A stretch of DNA of 63,590 nt from CAZPMT01 sp964587655 (lineage in GTDB: Bacteria > Hydrogenedentota > Hydrogenedentia > Hydrogenedentales > SLHB01). Positions within the stretch are counted from its first letter, which is position 1, and each line of letters opens with the position of its first letter. The stretch spans positions 1 through 63,590 of the forward strand of contig CAZPMT010000017.1 in assembly GCA_964587655.1 (NCBI GenBank), read 5' to 3'. The position numbers and the translations under genes are program-made. This document shows positions 1-9,158 of the stretch, piece by piece. The notes beneath the pieces were generated by a model. That model searched no databases and had not been told where the DNA came from. It saw nothing but the letters and a program-made list of their open reading frames with translations.

Positions 1-1422
1 ATCACAATCGCCCCGCCGTACAACACCGGAAACGAGAATTGGACGTAAAAGGACGCCGTCAATAGCCCAGAAATGCGCGACTGGGTCGGCAAGGTGGTCG
101 GAGGAGAAGCGGAAGACCTGTTGCGGCACGACAAGTGGCTGTGCATGATGTTTCCCCGGCTTTGCCTCTTGCGGCAATTCCTCCAAGACGATGGCGCGCT
201 TTTCGTCAGCATCGATGACAACGAAGAAAGCCATCTTCGTTTGCTCTTGGACGAAGTGTTTGGAGCACGCTCTTTCCTTGCAAAACTTGTCTGGAAAGCA
301 CGACAGTATATTGACAGTCGTGCTCTTACTGGGATTTCGACAGACCATGAGTACGTCCTTGCCTATGCCAAGGTGCCTGGAAAAGTGCGGATACGAGGGA
401 AGGAGAGAGACAGCTCCAAGTACTCGAATCCTGACAATGATCCACGTGGGCCTTGGATGAGCAGAAGCATGCTGGGGCTTGCAACAAAAGAGCAGCGCCC
501 GAATTTGCACTATGACCTCGTTGACCCCGCGACAGGTGTCAGATACCCTTGCGCAACAAACACAGGTTGGCGATACAGCCAAGAGACGATGGCACAGAAG
601 ATTCGGGAAGAGCGCATACTCTTTCCGAAGAAGAAGACCGGGCGACCTCGCGAAAAGGTCTTCCTGGCGGAATTGCAGACGGAGAACACAGGCTTTCCGA
701 GCGTCATTGACGGGATTTTCACAGCCCAAGGTTCCCTGGAAATCCGCCAGATTCTCGGCAGTCAAGTCTTTCCGTTCCCTAAACCATCGGGACTGGTCAT
801 GGAACTCGTGAGACAAGCAACGCAGCAAGACTCGATTGTTCTGGACTCGTTTGCTGGAAGTGGCACCACTGCACACGCTGTGCTTCGCCTAAACAAGACG
901 GACGGCGGCTCAAGACGCGTCATTCTCGTGGAAATGGACCAAGAGATCTGCAGAACTGTCACTCGGCCTCGCTTGGAGAAAGTGGTAAAAGGCTACCTGC
1001 CCGGGGAAACCAATGAAAACGCAACAGAGGTACCCGGCTTGGGTGGCGGCTTCCGCTTCGTGACACTCGGAGAGACGCTGTTCGACGAGACCGGCAACAT
1101 CCGTTCGGACGTACGTTTCGCAGACCTCGCGGCGCACGTCTTCTTCGTGGAGACGGGCGTGCCGTTGCCCAAGCGAAAAAACGGCAGGACGCCGCTTCTC
1201 GGCGCGCACAACGGCGTCGCCATCTACCTCCTGTTCAACGGCATCCTCGGAGACAAGACGCCCCAGGGCGGCAACGTGCTGACGCGGGCGGTGCTCGAGA
1301 TGCTGCCGCCGCATGAAGGACCGAAGGTGGTGTATGGCACGAGTTGCCGGATAGGCCCGGAGCGGCTGAGGCGCGAGAACATCACGTTCCGGCAAATACC
1401 CTATGAGGTCAAGGTGCACTGA
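1..1422 (+). pseudogene. Type III restriction-modification DNA methyltransferase (Mod), disrupted, 5' end outside window
   Basis: This is the adenine-specific methyltransferase subunit of a type III restriction system. Reading frame 1 from the window edge gives ITIAPPYNTGNENWT, then TAA at 46-48, then KDAVNSPEMRD, which joins without a gap to the 449-residue open frame starting at 73. The family has DPPY at this place (motif IV, catalytic) and normally Tyr at the stop position. Here motif IV reads APPY, and the Tyr codon appears to have become TAA by one base change. The AdoMet-binding motif DSFAGSGTT lies downstream near 843-869, the usual order for this class, and the target-recognition region lies between. 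The stop overlaps the res start (TGATG). Two independent lesions argue for decay rather than one sequencing error. The 73-1422 frame alone would lack motif IV and should not methylate. Confidence 0.85.
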
Positions 1423-4103
1423 TGCTGACGCTGAAGGAATACCAAGAACGCGCGCTGGACGCCTTGCGGGCCTATTTCGCGGAATGCGCTCGAAGCCGCG
1501 ACGCGGACACGGCGTTCTACGCGGCCACCCGCAAGGAGTTCGGTCAAGGGATCCCTTACAATCCGGTGTCCGAGTTGCCGGGGTTGCCATATGTGTGCAT
1601 CCGCATTCCCACCGGCGGCGGCAAGACGCTCGTGGCCTGCCATGCAGTCGCGATTGCGGCGCGGGACCTGTCGCACGCCGATGCCGGCCTTGTTCTCTGG
1701 CTGGTTCCATCCAACGCCATTCGTCACCAAACCCTGATCGCGCTTAGAGACCGGAGCCATTCGTACCGGCAAGCGCTCGATGCCACCTGCGGCCGCGTCA
1801 ACGTGTTGGATGTGGCGGAAGCCCTATACGTTACGCGGGCGAGCCTGGATGCTGAAACCACGATCATCGTGGCCACAATGCAAGCGTTTCGTGTCGAGGA
1901 TACCGAGGGACGGAAGGTCTACGAGGATTCGGGAAGCCTGATGGGTCATTTTACGGGCCTTCCTTTGGCGTGCCTGGAAAAGACGCAGAAGTTCGACGAC
2001 GGGACTCCCCTTCGCTCCTTGGCAAACATTCTGTGCGTCCGCCGCCCCATCGTGATCGTCGATGAAGCGCACAATTCCAGGACGCAATTGTCCTTTGACA
2101 CGCTTCGCCGTTTCGACCCGTCTTGCATCATCGAGTTCACCGCGACGCCGGACCGGGAGAAAAACCCCAGCAACGTATTGCACAGCGTTTCGGCGGCGGA
2201 ACTCAAGGCCGAACAGATGATCAAAATGCCGATCCGACTGGAGGCCCGGCCCGAATGGAAGGACCTGCTCGCCGACGCGATCGCCTGCCTCAATCGCCTT
2301 GAAGAGACCGCGCGATTAGAGCGGCAACAAACGGGCGAGTACCTCCGCCCGATAATGCTAATCCAGGCGCAAGCGCACAGCAAGAGCGGGGACACCCTTT
2401 CCGTCGAGACCGTGAAGGAAGCCCTGATCCTGGACTACAAGATCCCGGAAGAGGAAATAGCCATAGCGACGGGAGCGAAAAACGAGATCGAGGGTGTGGA
2501 GCTTCGCAGTCCACAATGCAAGATTCGCTACATCATCACGATGCAGGCATTGCGCGAAGGGTGGGACTGTCCGTTCGCGTACGTCCTGTGCAGCATCGCG
2601 GAGACACGGTCGACAACGTGCGTCGAACAGATTCTCGGCCGTCTAATGCGTTTACCCCAAGCCACTCCAAAACAGAACAACGCACTCAACATGGCCTACG
2701 CGTTCGTCAGCTCCCCGCATTTTGGCGAAGCGGCCAAGATGCTCGTCGATGGCCTTGTCCAGAATGGCTTCGAGCGGCAAGAGGCACGAGACTTGATCAT
2801 CGAAAGCCGGGGGACGCAAGCGGGAGATCTGTTCGAGGACTTCATGGGAACGCTCACCTTGTCGTTACCCGAGGTTCCCCAAACGGAGCGCCTTTCACCC
2901 GGAACGACGAACAAGATTGTCGTCCATGTCGCGCCGGACGGCGCGGCCGGCCCCCCCGCCAAACTGACCTTCCAGGGCGTGATGACCACACATGAGCGTG
3001 ACGAACTCCAGTCGTGCGTGACCACGGATGAGGCCAAAGCGCGCATTGAACTTCTTTACCGGCGAACAAATGGCATGCCGGACATCGACATTGCGACGGC
3101 ATTCACACCGATTCAGTTCTCAATACCCATACTGGCAATCCGGCAGGGATCGCTGCTGGAGCAATTCGAAGATACCCATCTTATCGATCATCCGTGGGAT
3201 CTGTCTAAGTGCGATGCCCTTCTCGAACGGGACGAGTACTCCGGCAAACGTTCCGAAGGCGAACAATGGGAGATTGACGTAACCGAGAATGGGAAGGTTA
3301 CACGGGAGTTCATATCGAGGTTGCAGGGGCAGATGTTGCTTTTCTCCGGTCACGAGGATTGGAGCGTGGCCGACTTGGTGCGTTGGCTTGACAGGAACAT
3401 ACCCCATGGGGATATCCCTCCAACGGAAACCCGCGTCTTCCTCACGCATGCGCTACAATCGCTGATCGAGCAGCGGCGCATGCCATTGGAGCAACTTATC
3501 CGGGACAAGTATCGCCTCAAAGAAGCGTTGAAGAACAAGATTGACGCGCACAGAAGCGCCGAACGGGGCAAAGCCTACCAACTCCTGCTTGATCCGAACT
3601 GCGAGACCCCGTTGGTCGTTCGCCCTGACCTGAGCCTTACCCTTGACCCCCAGCAGTACGCCCCCAGCACGTTCTATCGTGGAGGGTTCATTTTCAAGAA
3701 GCATCTCTTCAGGGAAATAGGCGATCTCAATCCCCAGGGTGAGGAGTTCGAGTGTGCACAGTATATCGATGGCCTTGACGCCGTCGAGGCCTGGGTTCGT
3801 AATCTCCAACGCCGGCCAAATTCCTTTTCGCTCCAGACGCGTACCGACAAGTTCTATCCCGATTTTGTGTGCAAGCTGAAGGATGGCCGTTACCTTGTGG
3901 TTGAATACAAGGGCGAACACCTCGTGGAGCACGCGAAAGAGAAGGAAGACCTCGGGGAACTCTGGGAGAAGCTCAGTGACGGCCAATGTCTCTTCGTGAT
4001 GCCAACGGCGCGTAACTTCGATGCTATTGCCAAGAAGATCGCCACCCCTCCAGGATGGAAGACGGCAAGGGGAGCGCCGCCCGTCCAGCCGGATATGCTT
4101 TGA
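1422..4103 (+). CDS. Type III restriction enzyme Res subunit (helicase-nuclease)
   Basis: The restriction subunit translocates on DNA using ATP and cuts it when bound to Mod. The 893 residues show the SF2 helicase core: Walker A PTGGGKT at 63-69, the DEAH box in IVIVDEAHNS, motif III EFTATPD, and motif VI around EQILGRLMRLP. A C-terminal PD-(D/E)xK nuclease follows, with Asp814 in FYPDF and Glu828-x-Lys830 in VVEYKG. The length is normal for the family and I see no internal lesion. The ATG overlaps the mod stop codon, so the two genes were one translationally coupled unit. With mod broken next door, the nuclease probably has no specificity partner unless one is encoded elsewhere. Identification is firm; activity is doubtful. 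Confidence 0.92.
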   Translation: MLTLKEYQERALDALRAYFAECARSRDADTAFYAATRKEFGQGIPYNPVSELPGLPYVCIRIPTGGGKTLVACHAVAIAARDLSHADAGLVLWLVPSNAIRHQTLIALRDRSHSYRQALDATCGRVNVLDVAEALYVTRASLDAETTIIVATMQAFRVEDTEGRKVYEDSGSLMGHFTGLPLACLEKTQKFDDGTPLRSLANILCVRRPIVIVDEAHNSRTQLSFDTLRRFDPSCIIEFTATPDREKNPSNVLHSVSAAELKAEQMIKMPIRLEARPEWKDLLADAIACLNRLEETARLERQQTGEYLRPIMLIQAQAHSKSGDTLSVETVKEALILDYKIPEEEIAIATGAKNEIEGVELRSPQCKIRYIITMQALREGWDCPFAYVLCSIAETRSTTCVEQILGRLMRLPQATPKQNNALNMAYAFVSSPHFGEAAKMLVDGLVQNGFERQEARDLIIESRGTQAGDLFEDFMGTLTLSLPEVPQTERLSPGTTNKIVVHVAPDGAAGPPAKLTFQGVMTTHERDELQSCVTTDEAKARIELLYRRTNGMPDIDIATAFTPIQFSIPILAIRQGSLLEQFEDTHLIDHPWDLSKCDALLERDEYSGKRSEGEQWEIDVTENGKVTREFISRLQGQMLLFSGHEDWSVADLVRWLDRNIPHGDIPPTETRVFLTHALQSLIEQRRMPLEQLIRDKYRLKEALKNKIDAHRSAERGKAYQLLLDPNCETPLVVRPDLSLTLDPQQYAPSTFYRGGFIFKKHLFREIGDLNPQGEEFECAQYIDGLDAVEAWVRNLQRRPNSFSLQTRTDKFYPDFVCKLKDGRYLVVEYKGEHLVEHAKEKEDLGELWEKLSDGQCLFVMPTARNFDAIAKKIATPPGWKTARGAPPVQPDML

Positions 4104-4177
4104 AGAAGATTGAACACGGGGAACGCCACCCACGGCGGCTGGCCGGGAGCGTTTACCTCGGAGATGGCCAGAACATA

Positions 4178-4476
4178 ATGGAAGCCGGGAACGGTAACGG
4201 CGAGGCGACGCTGCACTATTTCGTGGATGAGGCGGGTGACCCCGTGCTGTTTAAGCGGAAATCGAGATAACATCAAGCACGCCGCACGACACGGGCGGCC
4301 TTCAAGCCGTGGATTACTACCTGTGGGATCTGCAACGATTCTACGAACGCGGCGAAGACCGGTATCTGGAGTTCATCTGGCCGCAGGTTGGGGAAGTCCA
4401 CGATCTGGACGCCGTGCACAAGGGACACCGCGGAGCCATCTATAAGAAAAACCGGCGTTTGCCCCCTCGCACATAA
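4178..4476 (+). pseudogene. DUF3800 gene with internal deletion (N- and C-terminal remnants)
   Basis: Two pieces of a DUF3800 protein (a putative RNase H-fold nuclease family often near restriction genes) lie close together in different frames. The first, at 4205-4270, reads LHYFVDEAGDPVLFKRKSR and stops; this is the typical DUF3800 amino end with its acidic FxDEAGD motif. The second, at 4285-4476, reads GLQAVDYYLWDLQRFYERGE and continues to a TAA at 4474-4476; this matches the family carboxy end. The middle, normally well over 100 residues, is missing. Neither piece can be functional alone. I recognised the family from memory of its end motifs. Confidence 0.7.
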
Positions 4477-4781
4477 AGAAAAAGTCAGAGATATAGGATT
4501 CGTCGCACGTGGCTTCGAATCTCACGGCATGGAGCCGAATTTCGTCCACTGACATAACGATTATACAGCGGTAGGAGCCCGCCGTCAAGAGGCCAAGAAA
4601 CCCGTGAGTATGACCCAATACGGCAGGTCCCGGGTCGCAGGACCCCACCGACTAGCGGCTGCCGTCCGTAAGGACGACCTACGATTTGCCCCGCGCACGC
4701 CTACCTATGGTCAGAATAACACAAGTTATGTCCCTCTGCAACGGTTTTCTTTCGGCAATTCCGGGCCAACCCGGGGATACA

Positions 4782-4809
4782 CGAAGACCGGTATCTAGAG
4801 TTCATCTGG
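4782..4809 (+). repeat. Second short copy of the DUF3800 C-terminal segment
   Basis: These 28 bases repeat 4353-4380 with one mismatch and encode EDRYLEFIW in the same sense. The flanking sequence differs, so this is an extra scrap from a duplication or rearrangement. The rest of 4477-5086 has no recognisable gene; it contains this scrap and the probable att site. Confidence 0.6.
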
Positions 4810-4904
4810 GCATCGGTAAAGCAATGACGCCAAGTAGAAACAGGGACCGCTATCAGCTAATTATGCTGTTAATGCGAGTTTATCAGATAATTGTCGATTA
4901 AACA

Positions 4905-4918
4905 CCCCTTGTTTCGCA
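4905..4918. repeat. Probable attachment site, left end of the first integrated element
   Basis: The 14-base sequence CCCCTTGTTTCGCA occurs here and again at 15836-15849. The integrase gene lies immediately inside this end and no element-type gene lies outside either copy. A shorter related copy, CTTGTTTCGCAA at 15714-15725, matches 4908-4919 over 12 bases and is a rival right end. No tRNA gene is present. Location and spacing fit attL/attR, but 14 bp is a short match. Confidence 0.5.
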
Positions 4919-5086
4919 ACATTCAAACCGTGAAAGAGTCTATCTGCATAAGTCCAAAGCCGTCAACGTAATATCGTGTTGTGATTCAACTTGTGTTTTG
5001 CCGATCCTATCGGCTTTCACTTCGTCACATGCCGTCTAACTGCGTCAAATGCTGTCTCATTTGTCCCAAATCTACACCGCGCATTT

Positions 5087-6304
5087 TCACCGTCCTGATG
5101 CTCTGGCGAGTGCTACCGCTTCCACCGCACGCCGTCTGTCCCCGTTGTCGGGATGGCTATACGTTTGCGCCATTGATAAGGAATGCCCCAAGATCGAAGC
5201 GGCCACCGTCAACGAGACTGCGGCATTGTTGTACATCTTAGTCGCGTAGCCATGCCTCAAGGTGTGAAAGCTCACTCCGTCTTCATACCTCAAGCCGTTG
5301 GGGTCTTTGACGGTGATCGTTGGGATCTTCAAAGCTCGAACGGCTTCCCGCATTGTGCTAATTGGCTTCCGTGGTGCCGATCCGTCACGTGTCCAGAAGT
5401 CAAAGAATCGCGTGTCCGGCCCTATGGTGTTTGCTTGTCCGTTTCGTAACGCCGATTCTTTGATCCGAAGCTCACGTTGACGCAACATCTCAAATACGTG
5501 AGCATCCCTTTCAGCGATGGGAATCTCTCTCAGTCCACGGGAAGTCTTGACTTGAAAATCTGCGTTGTTCCTGACTCGGATCGTACTCTCTTTGAAGTCC
5601 ACATCTGCGAACGTCAAGCAACATCCTTCGTTCAATCTCATTCCTGTGTGTCTAAGCAAGACGAAGAGATCCTTAACGTCGTGCTCGTTGTTCTCAGAAA
5701 GCCAGCGTTCAAGTTGATCACATTCTTGATCGTCTAGGACTCGCGTTCTATGCCGCATTCGTGGCCGTGCGTCTTTCACAATATCTGCTTGAAACGGGTT
5801 CGCTCTAAGGTATCCCGCTTGAAGCCAGTGGCCGATCATTTTTCGAGTTCCGTTCAATACGGTCGCTGTTGTGGACGGCCCAAGTTGACGATCTTCACGA
5901 AGCCATTTCACGAACGAGACAATCACGTCCGGCTTAATATCCCCGACTCGTTTTACCAGAGCGGGATTATCAAGCAGGAAGTCCGCGAAGTTCCGAAGGC
6001 CATAAACATTCAAGCTTCGCGTTGCCTTTCTCCGTTTCGGTTGTTCCGCCACATACGCCTGATAGTCCTTCAAGGCAACCTCTATTGCCGGGGATACTGT
6101 CGGCGATTCATACGTTCCCCGGAGCAACGACGCCTTGATCTCGGCTTCCCTTGCTCGTGCGGACCTCATTGCGGCTTCGATCTGTTGCGTGTCCGTGAGT
6201 GGGTGTTTCATCGGCGAAATTCTTTCCTTGATTCGTCTACCGCCGATCATAATATCAACCCACACGCTCACACCTTGCTTGCCTTTGATCTTTCTAACGC
6301 TCAT
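5087..6304 (-). CDS. int: Tyrosine recombinase/integrase of the first element
   Basis: The 405-residue phage-type site-specific recombinase would integrate and excise the 4.9-15.8 kb element. An N-terminal arm-binding region (about 1-70) is followed by a SAM-like core-binding domain and the catalytic domain. The active-site pattern is visible: Arg in LLRHTGMRLNEG, HTLRHGYAT for the second His/Arg box, GHS in ASILGHSLSM, and Tyr in AQTYSHPD. It is the last gene of the leftward array and lies next to the probable left attachment site. A 178-bp gap with a 16-bp inverted repeat separates it from the preceding gene, so it may have its own control. Confidence 0.93.
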   Translation of the reverse strand: MSVRKIKGKQGVSVWVDIMIGGRRIKERISPMKHPLTDTQQIEAAMRSARAREAEIKASLLRGTYESPTVSPAIEVALKDYQAYVAEQPKRRKATRSLNVYGLRNFADFLLDNPALVKRVGDIKPDVIVSFVKWLREDRQLGPSTTATVLNGTRKMIGHWLQAGYLRANPFQADIVKDARPRMRHRTRVLDDQECDQLERWLSENNEHDVKDLFVLLRHTGMRLNEGCCLTFADVDFKESTIRVRNNADFQVKTSRGLREIPIAERDAHVFEMLRQRELRIKESALRNGQANTIGPDTRFFDFWTRDGSAPRKPISTMREAVRALKIPTITVKDPNGLRYEDGVSFHTLRHGYATKMYNNAAVSLTVAASILGHSLSMAQTYSHPDNGDRRRAVEAVALARASGR

Positions 6305-6353
6305 TCCTTCACCCTCCTTGCTGAAAACAAAAAATCGCGCGACTCAAACAGGT

Positions 6354-6441
6354 TGCTGAAAGGTAAATCCTGTGAAGGAACTACCGCCCGTAAGAATCGC
6401 GCGAAATCTGGTTTTCAACATGATCGATTTACCTTTCAGCA
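6354..6441. repeat. Perfect 16-bp inverted repeat upstream of the integrase gene
   Basis: TGCTGAAAGGTAAATC at 6354-6369 is matched by its exact reverse complement at 6426-6441, 56 bases apart. The sequence AATCGCGCGA also occurs twice nearby, at about 6333-6342 and 6394-6403. The spacing is too long for a simple terminator and there is no T-run. Position just upstream of int fits integrase arm sites, an excisionase site or an operator; which one is not decidable from sequence alone. Confidence 0.6.
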
Positions 6442-6481
6442 CTTCGATTATGCGCTCATTCTGTCCAATTGTCAACAAGGT

Positions 6482-7150
6482 TTAGCCTTCATTTTCAGAA
6501 GTTTCGTCAACGTTGCCATCGTTCTCATTTTCATCATCCGGGAACCACTTTACCGGATGATCGTCCGGTTCGTTGTCTTCCTCGGATTCGAGCATATCGG
6601 CAAGATCGCCCGTGTCCCCGTCCAACAATGCTTTCACAGTCTGGCGATATAACATCTTCGGAGTGGTGTTGTTTCTGAATTCCGAAGGGATCACTACGTT
6701 CCGTTCTCCGGCCACATGATGAAGCGCAAGCCATTCCGTGATTAGTTCTGCTAAGCGTTCCCGAAGGATGTTGAACCAACGCAAACCGGATAACAGTCTT
6801 CTTGCCTCAATGCTCGCGAAACAACTCCCATTCTTGGCTAACGTTTCCAGCATTCCCGTATCCGCCGTGAGATCCCCTTTCAGGATAGCTTGTGCAAGGC
6901 TCCCCAGTGCTCTGTGGCGCGTTTTCTTTTCCAAACCGTCTAAGGACACGTTCAAACGCATTGCGTTCGGTACAGTTGACTGTACGCACGCCAAGATCGA
7001 AACCTGAATGCGTTCAACATCAGTTATGAGGATATTCTTTCTACACGATGACACTCTCGCCTTACTATGCCAATCGCCACTTCCAGAAACGTGAAGGCGC
7101 TCCTTGAGCATCGTGTGTTGTTTGCCCGGATGCTTTTTCTTTATTGCCAC
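6482..7150 (-). CDS. Hypothetical protein of the first element
   Basis: A protein of about 222 residues that I do not recognise. The start is taken as the GTG at 7150, which has GGAGAGG upstream; an in-frame GTG at 7168 lacks such a site. The amino part is basic (AIKKKHPGKQH). The middle is helical, with Leu-rich stretches such as LGSLAQAILKGDL and LLSGLRWFNILRERLAELI. The last 40 residues are strongly acidic (ESEEDNEPDD, DDENENDG). It follows the 85-residue gene by only a few bases and closes the packaging-side block before int. The basic-helical-acidic arrangement could suit a virion or DNA-packaging accessory protein, but nothing in the sequence proves that. Confidence 0.5.
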   Translation of the reverse strand: MAIKKKHPGKQHTMLKERLHVSGSGDWHSKARVSSCRKNILITDVERIQVSILACVQSTVPNAMRLNVSLDGLEKKTRHRALGSLAQAILKGDLTADTGMLETLAKNGSCFASIEARRLLSGLRWFNILRERLAELITEWLALHHVAGERNVVIPSEFRNNTTPKMLYRQTVKALLDGDTGDLADMLESEEDNEPDDHPVKWFPDDENENDGNVDETSENEG

Positions 7151-7171
7151 GATTGAAAACCTCTCCACGTT

Positions 7172-7429
7172 TTACTCTGACAATCGCAGGACTTCCGTTA
7201 ACGCTTCCCGTGTTCTGGTATCTGTGCTCTCACGGGATAACATTTCATGGGCTAACGTGACTATCACGTCGTTCTCGGCTTCCCGTTGGACTTCACCACA
7301 CGGATTCATCAAGGCCGGATGTTGTTTGGCGAACGCTCTGAGCGTGTCCCTAAGATTCCACGTTGTCTCGTTGGTTTGCTCTTCGCGTATGCGATCTAAC
7401 ATTTGAGGTGTGATCTCAATCGGCTTCAT
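7172..7429 (-). CDS. Small hypothetical protein downstream of terminase
   Basis: The 85-residue protein starts MKPIEITPQML inside the end of the terminase gene (14-base overlap), which indicates translational coupling. It is predicted to be mostly helical (LDRIREEQ, LRDTLRAFAKQH, LTEVLRLSE). I recognise no domain. Its place directly after the large terminase, tightly packed between two element genes, supports it as real. Confidence 0.55.
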   Translation of the reverse strand: MKPIEITPQMLDRIREEQTNETTWNLRDTLRAFAKQHPALMNPCGEVQREAENDVIVTLAHEMLSRESTDTRTREALTEVLRLSE

Positions 7430-9158
7430 ACCGTGGTCCTTGTCCCCTGTTATCTTCGCTTAACGTGTGTGCGAAAGCTCCGCCACCTGTTTGACGTTGA
7501 CTGCGTAGCTTGAAATCTTCAATCGCACTGAGAGCCGACATACTTGTACTCATGATCGCGTCGTTGTGAGACTGTGAATCGTGCTCCACTCTCAGTGTGC
7601 CGTTGCTTGAAGTCTCAATGTGCGTGTCTCGTAACTCTTCAAGCAACGTTGACGCTGTCCTCGGAATGTGAATCCGTTTGCTGCGTACATACGCAAGCCA
7701 CATCTCCGCGATTGCGTTATGGACTGACTGAGTAAACGTAAAGCGTTCTACTCGGACGCCAGAGTGCTGAAGTTTTTGGACAGAAGATTCCAGTTGCCAT
7801 GCGTCACATTTCACGGCCAGAACACGGCGAAAGCTTTTCAGCAAATCAACAAGTATGGCTTCTACTGCTACGATGCTGACTCGTTTCTCTTGGGATCCTT
7901 GAATCACTTTCAGATAATCAAGGATGACTTGTCCCGTCTTGTCGCAATGACAAACCGAAATCGCTGTGCGGTCTTTCACTAAACCAAGATCCACACCGAT
8001 GAAATATCGTGCGGCTGTGCTCGAAAACGCTTCGTTCAGCAACGTTTCATCGATGCACAATTCAATTTCCTCACTTGTCAGAAACTCTCCGCTTGAATCA
8101 ACCCACCTGTTCTCATGAAGCCTCTGGTATGAAGCAAGCGGAAGCCTTGCGCGTTGCGTTGCTAAGTATTCTGGCGAGACTTTTGAGAACAAGTTTCGTT
8201 CGCTCCAAAATACGTATGACTTGCTATCGAGCATTCCGTTTACGTACTTCTGATAAAGATCCCACAGCGGATATCCCGGTGTCTGCTTCAGTCCCGCGTA
8301 ACTAATCGCGAATTGAATCGGCTGTTCTCTCACGGGACTTTCCGTTACGGCTTCCAGCAACGAGTAATCCCGAAACGTCCACAATTCATCACAGATCACA
8401 AGACTCGGATTGAATCCATGCGCGGACGGTGAATCACTCGAAAGCACGCGGTAGACTCCCATGTCATCGCGTCGTGCAATGGTATCTCGAAAGACAATGA
8501 GTTCCTTTTCAAGTTGAGGATTCCGGCGAATAAGACTTGCCGCTTGCTTCAGGATGATTTTGCTTTGATCAAGGTCCGCTGCTACGCCGATCACTTCGGG
8601 TTCGGGATCATCGAAGAGTAAGCCCCACACGGTTAGTATTGCAGCCGTCGTGCTCTTCGTGTTTTTCTTCGGAAGCCCGATTAGTGCGTTCGTGATGATC
8701 CTTTTTCCGCTTGCGTCAACGTGGTTCAAGATCGGATCTAGGATTCGCGAGACTTGCCACGGTTCCCAGATGATCGGCGCTTTGGATTCCAACAGCCACA
8801 AACCGGAAACCTTTTCAGAATGTGGCAAGAAAGTTTCGTTAACGTCCGCGAATCTCTGCCAAGGATACCCGCACGTTTCCGCTTCGCACTTCACGGGCAA
8901 CAGATTTATTCCGTTTGCCGTCGTGAATACTTTGCCGTTTCTGAGAACGTTCTCTTTTCCACAACGCGGGCAAACAACATTCGGCAACGTCAACGGATCT
9001 TCTCTGACTTCCCGCCGTTCTATGTTTGGCACAACGATCCGCACGTCTTTGCGCGGTACAATCACTTGTGGTGTCACCGCTACGATCTTCGTGCGCTTCA
9101 CCGTTGTGACATTTACGCTCGGCAACGCAGAGACGATCCTATAATTCCTCTTCAGCAT
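7416..9158 (-). CDS. Phage terminase large subunit (TerL) with N-terminal zinc ribbon
   Basis: The 580-residue motor-nuclease packages DNA into a procapsid. The ATPase domain has a Walker A-type loop GLPKKNTKST at 161-170 and Walker B VICDELW at 254-260 (Asp257, Glu258). The RNase H-like nuclease domain has Asp390 in FIGVDLG, Asp452 in VKCDAW and Asp533 in HNDAIMS, the expected three acidic residues. An unusual feature is an N-terminal four-cysteine knuckle (Cys63, Cys66, Cys91, Cys96), preceded by about 60 basic residues. The gene overlaps the upstream probable small subunit by 20 bases. No portal, protease or capsid gene follows, although those normally come next. Confidence 0.9.
   Translation of the reverse strand: MLKRNYRIVSALPSVNVTTVKRTKIVAVTPQVIVPRKDVRIVVPNIERREVREDPLTLPNVVCPRCGKENVLRNGKVFTTANGINLLPVKCEAETCGYPWQRFADVNETFLPHSEKVSGLWLLESKAPIIWEPWQVSRILDPILNHVDASGKRIITNALIGLPKKNTKSTTAAILTVWGLLFDDPEPEVIGVAADLDQSKIILKQAASLIRRNPQLEKELIVFRDTIARRDDMGVYRVLSSDSPSAHGFNPSLVICDELWTFRDYSLLEAVTESPVREQPIQFAISYAGLKQTPGYPLWDLYQKYVNGMLDSKSYVFWSERNLFSKVSPEYLATQRARLPLASYQRLHENRWVDSSGEFLTSEEIELCIDETLLNEAFSSTAARYFIGVDLGLVKDRTAISVCHCDKTGQVILDYLKVIQGSQEKRVSIVAVEAILVDLLKSFRRVLAVKCDAWQLESSVQKLQHSGVRVERFTFTQSVHNAIAEMWLAYVRSKRIHIPRTASTLLEELRDTHIETSSNGTLRVEHDSQSHNDAIMSTSMSALSAIEDFKLRSQRQTGGGAFAHTLSEDNRGQGPRYEAD

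Noticed and set aside
5750..6652. A 300-codon plus-strand frame across the integrase start
   Set aside because: It overlaps the integrase and the inverted repeat and is antisense to recognised sequence.
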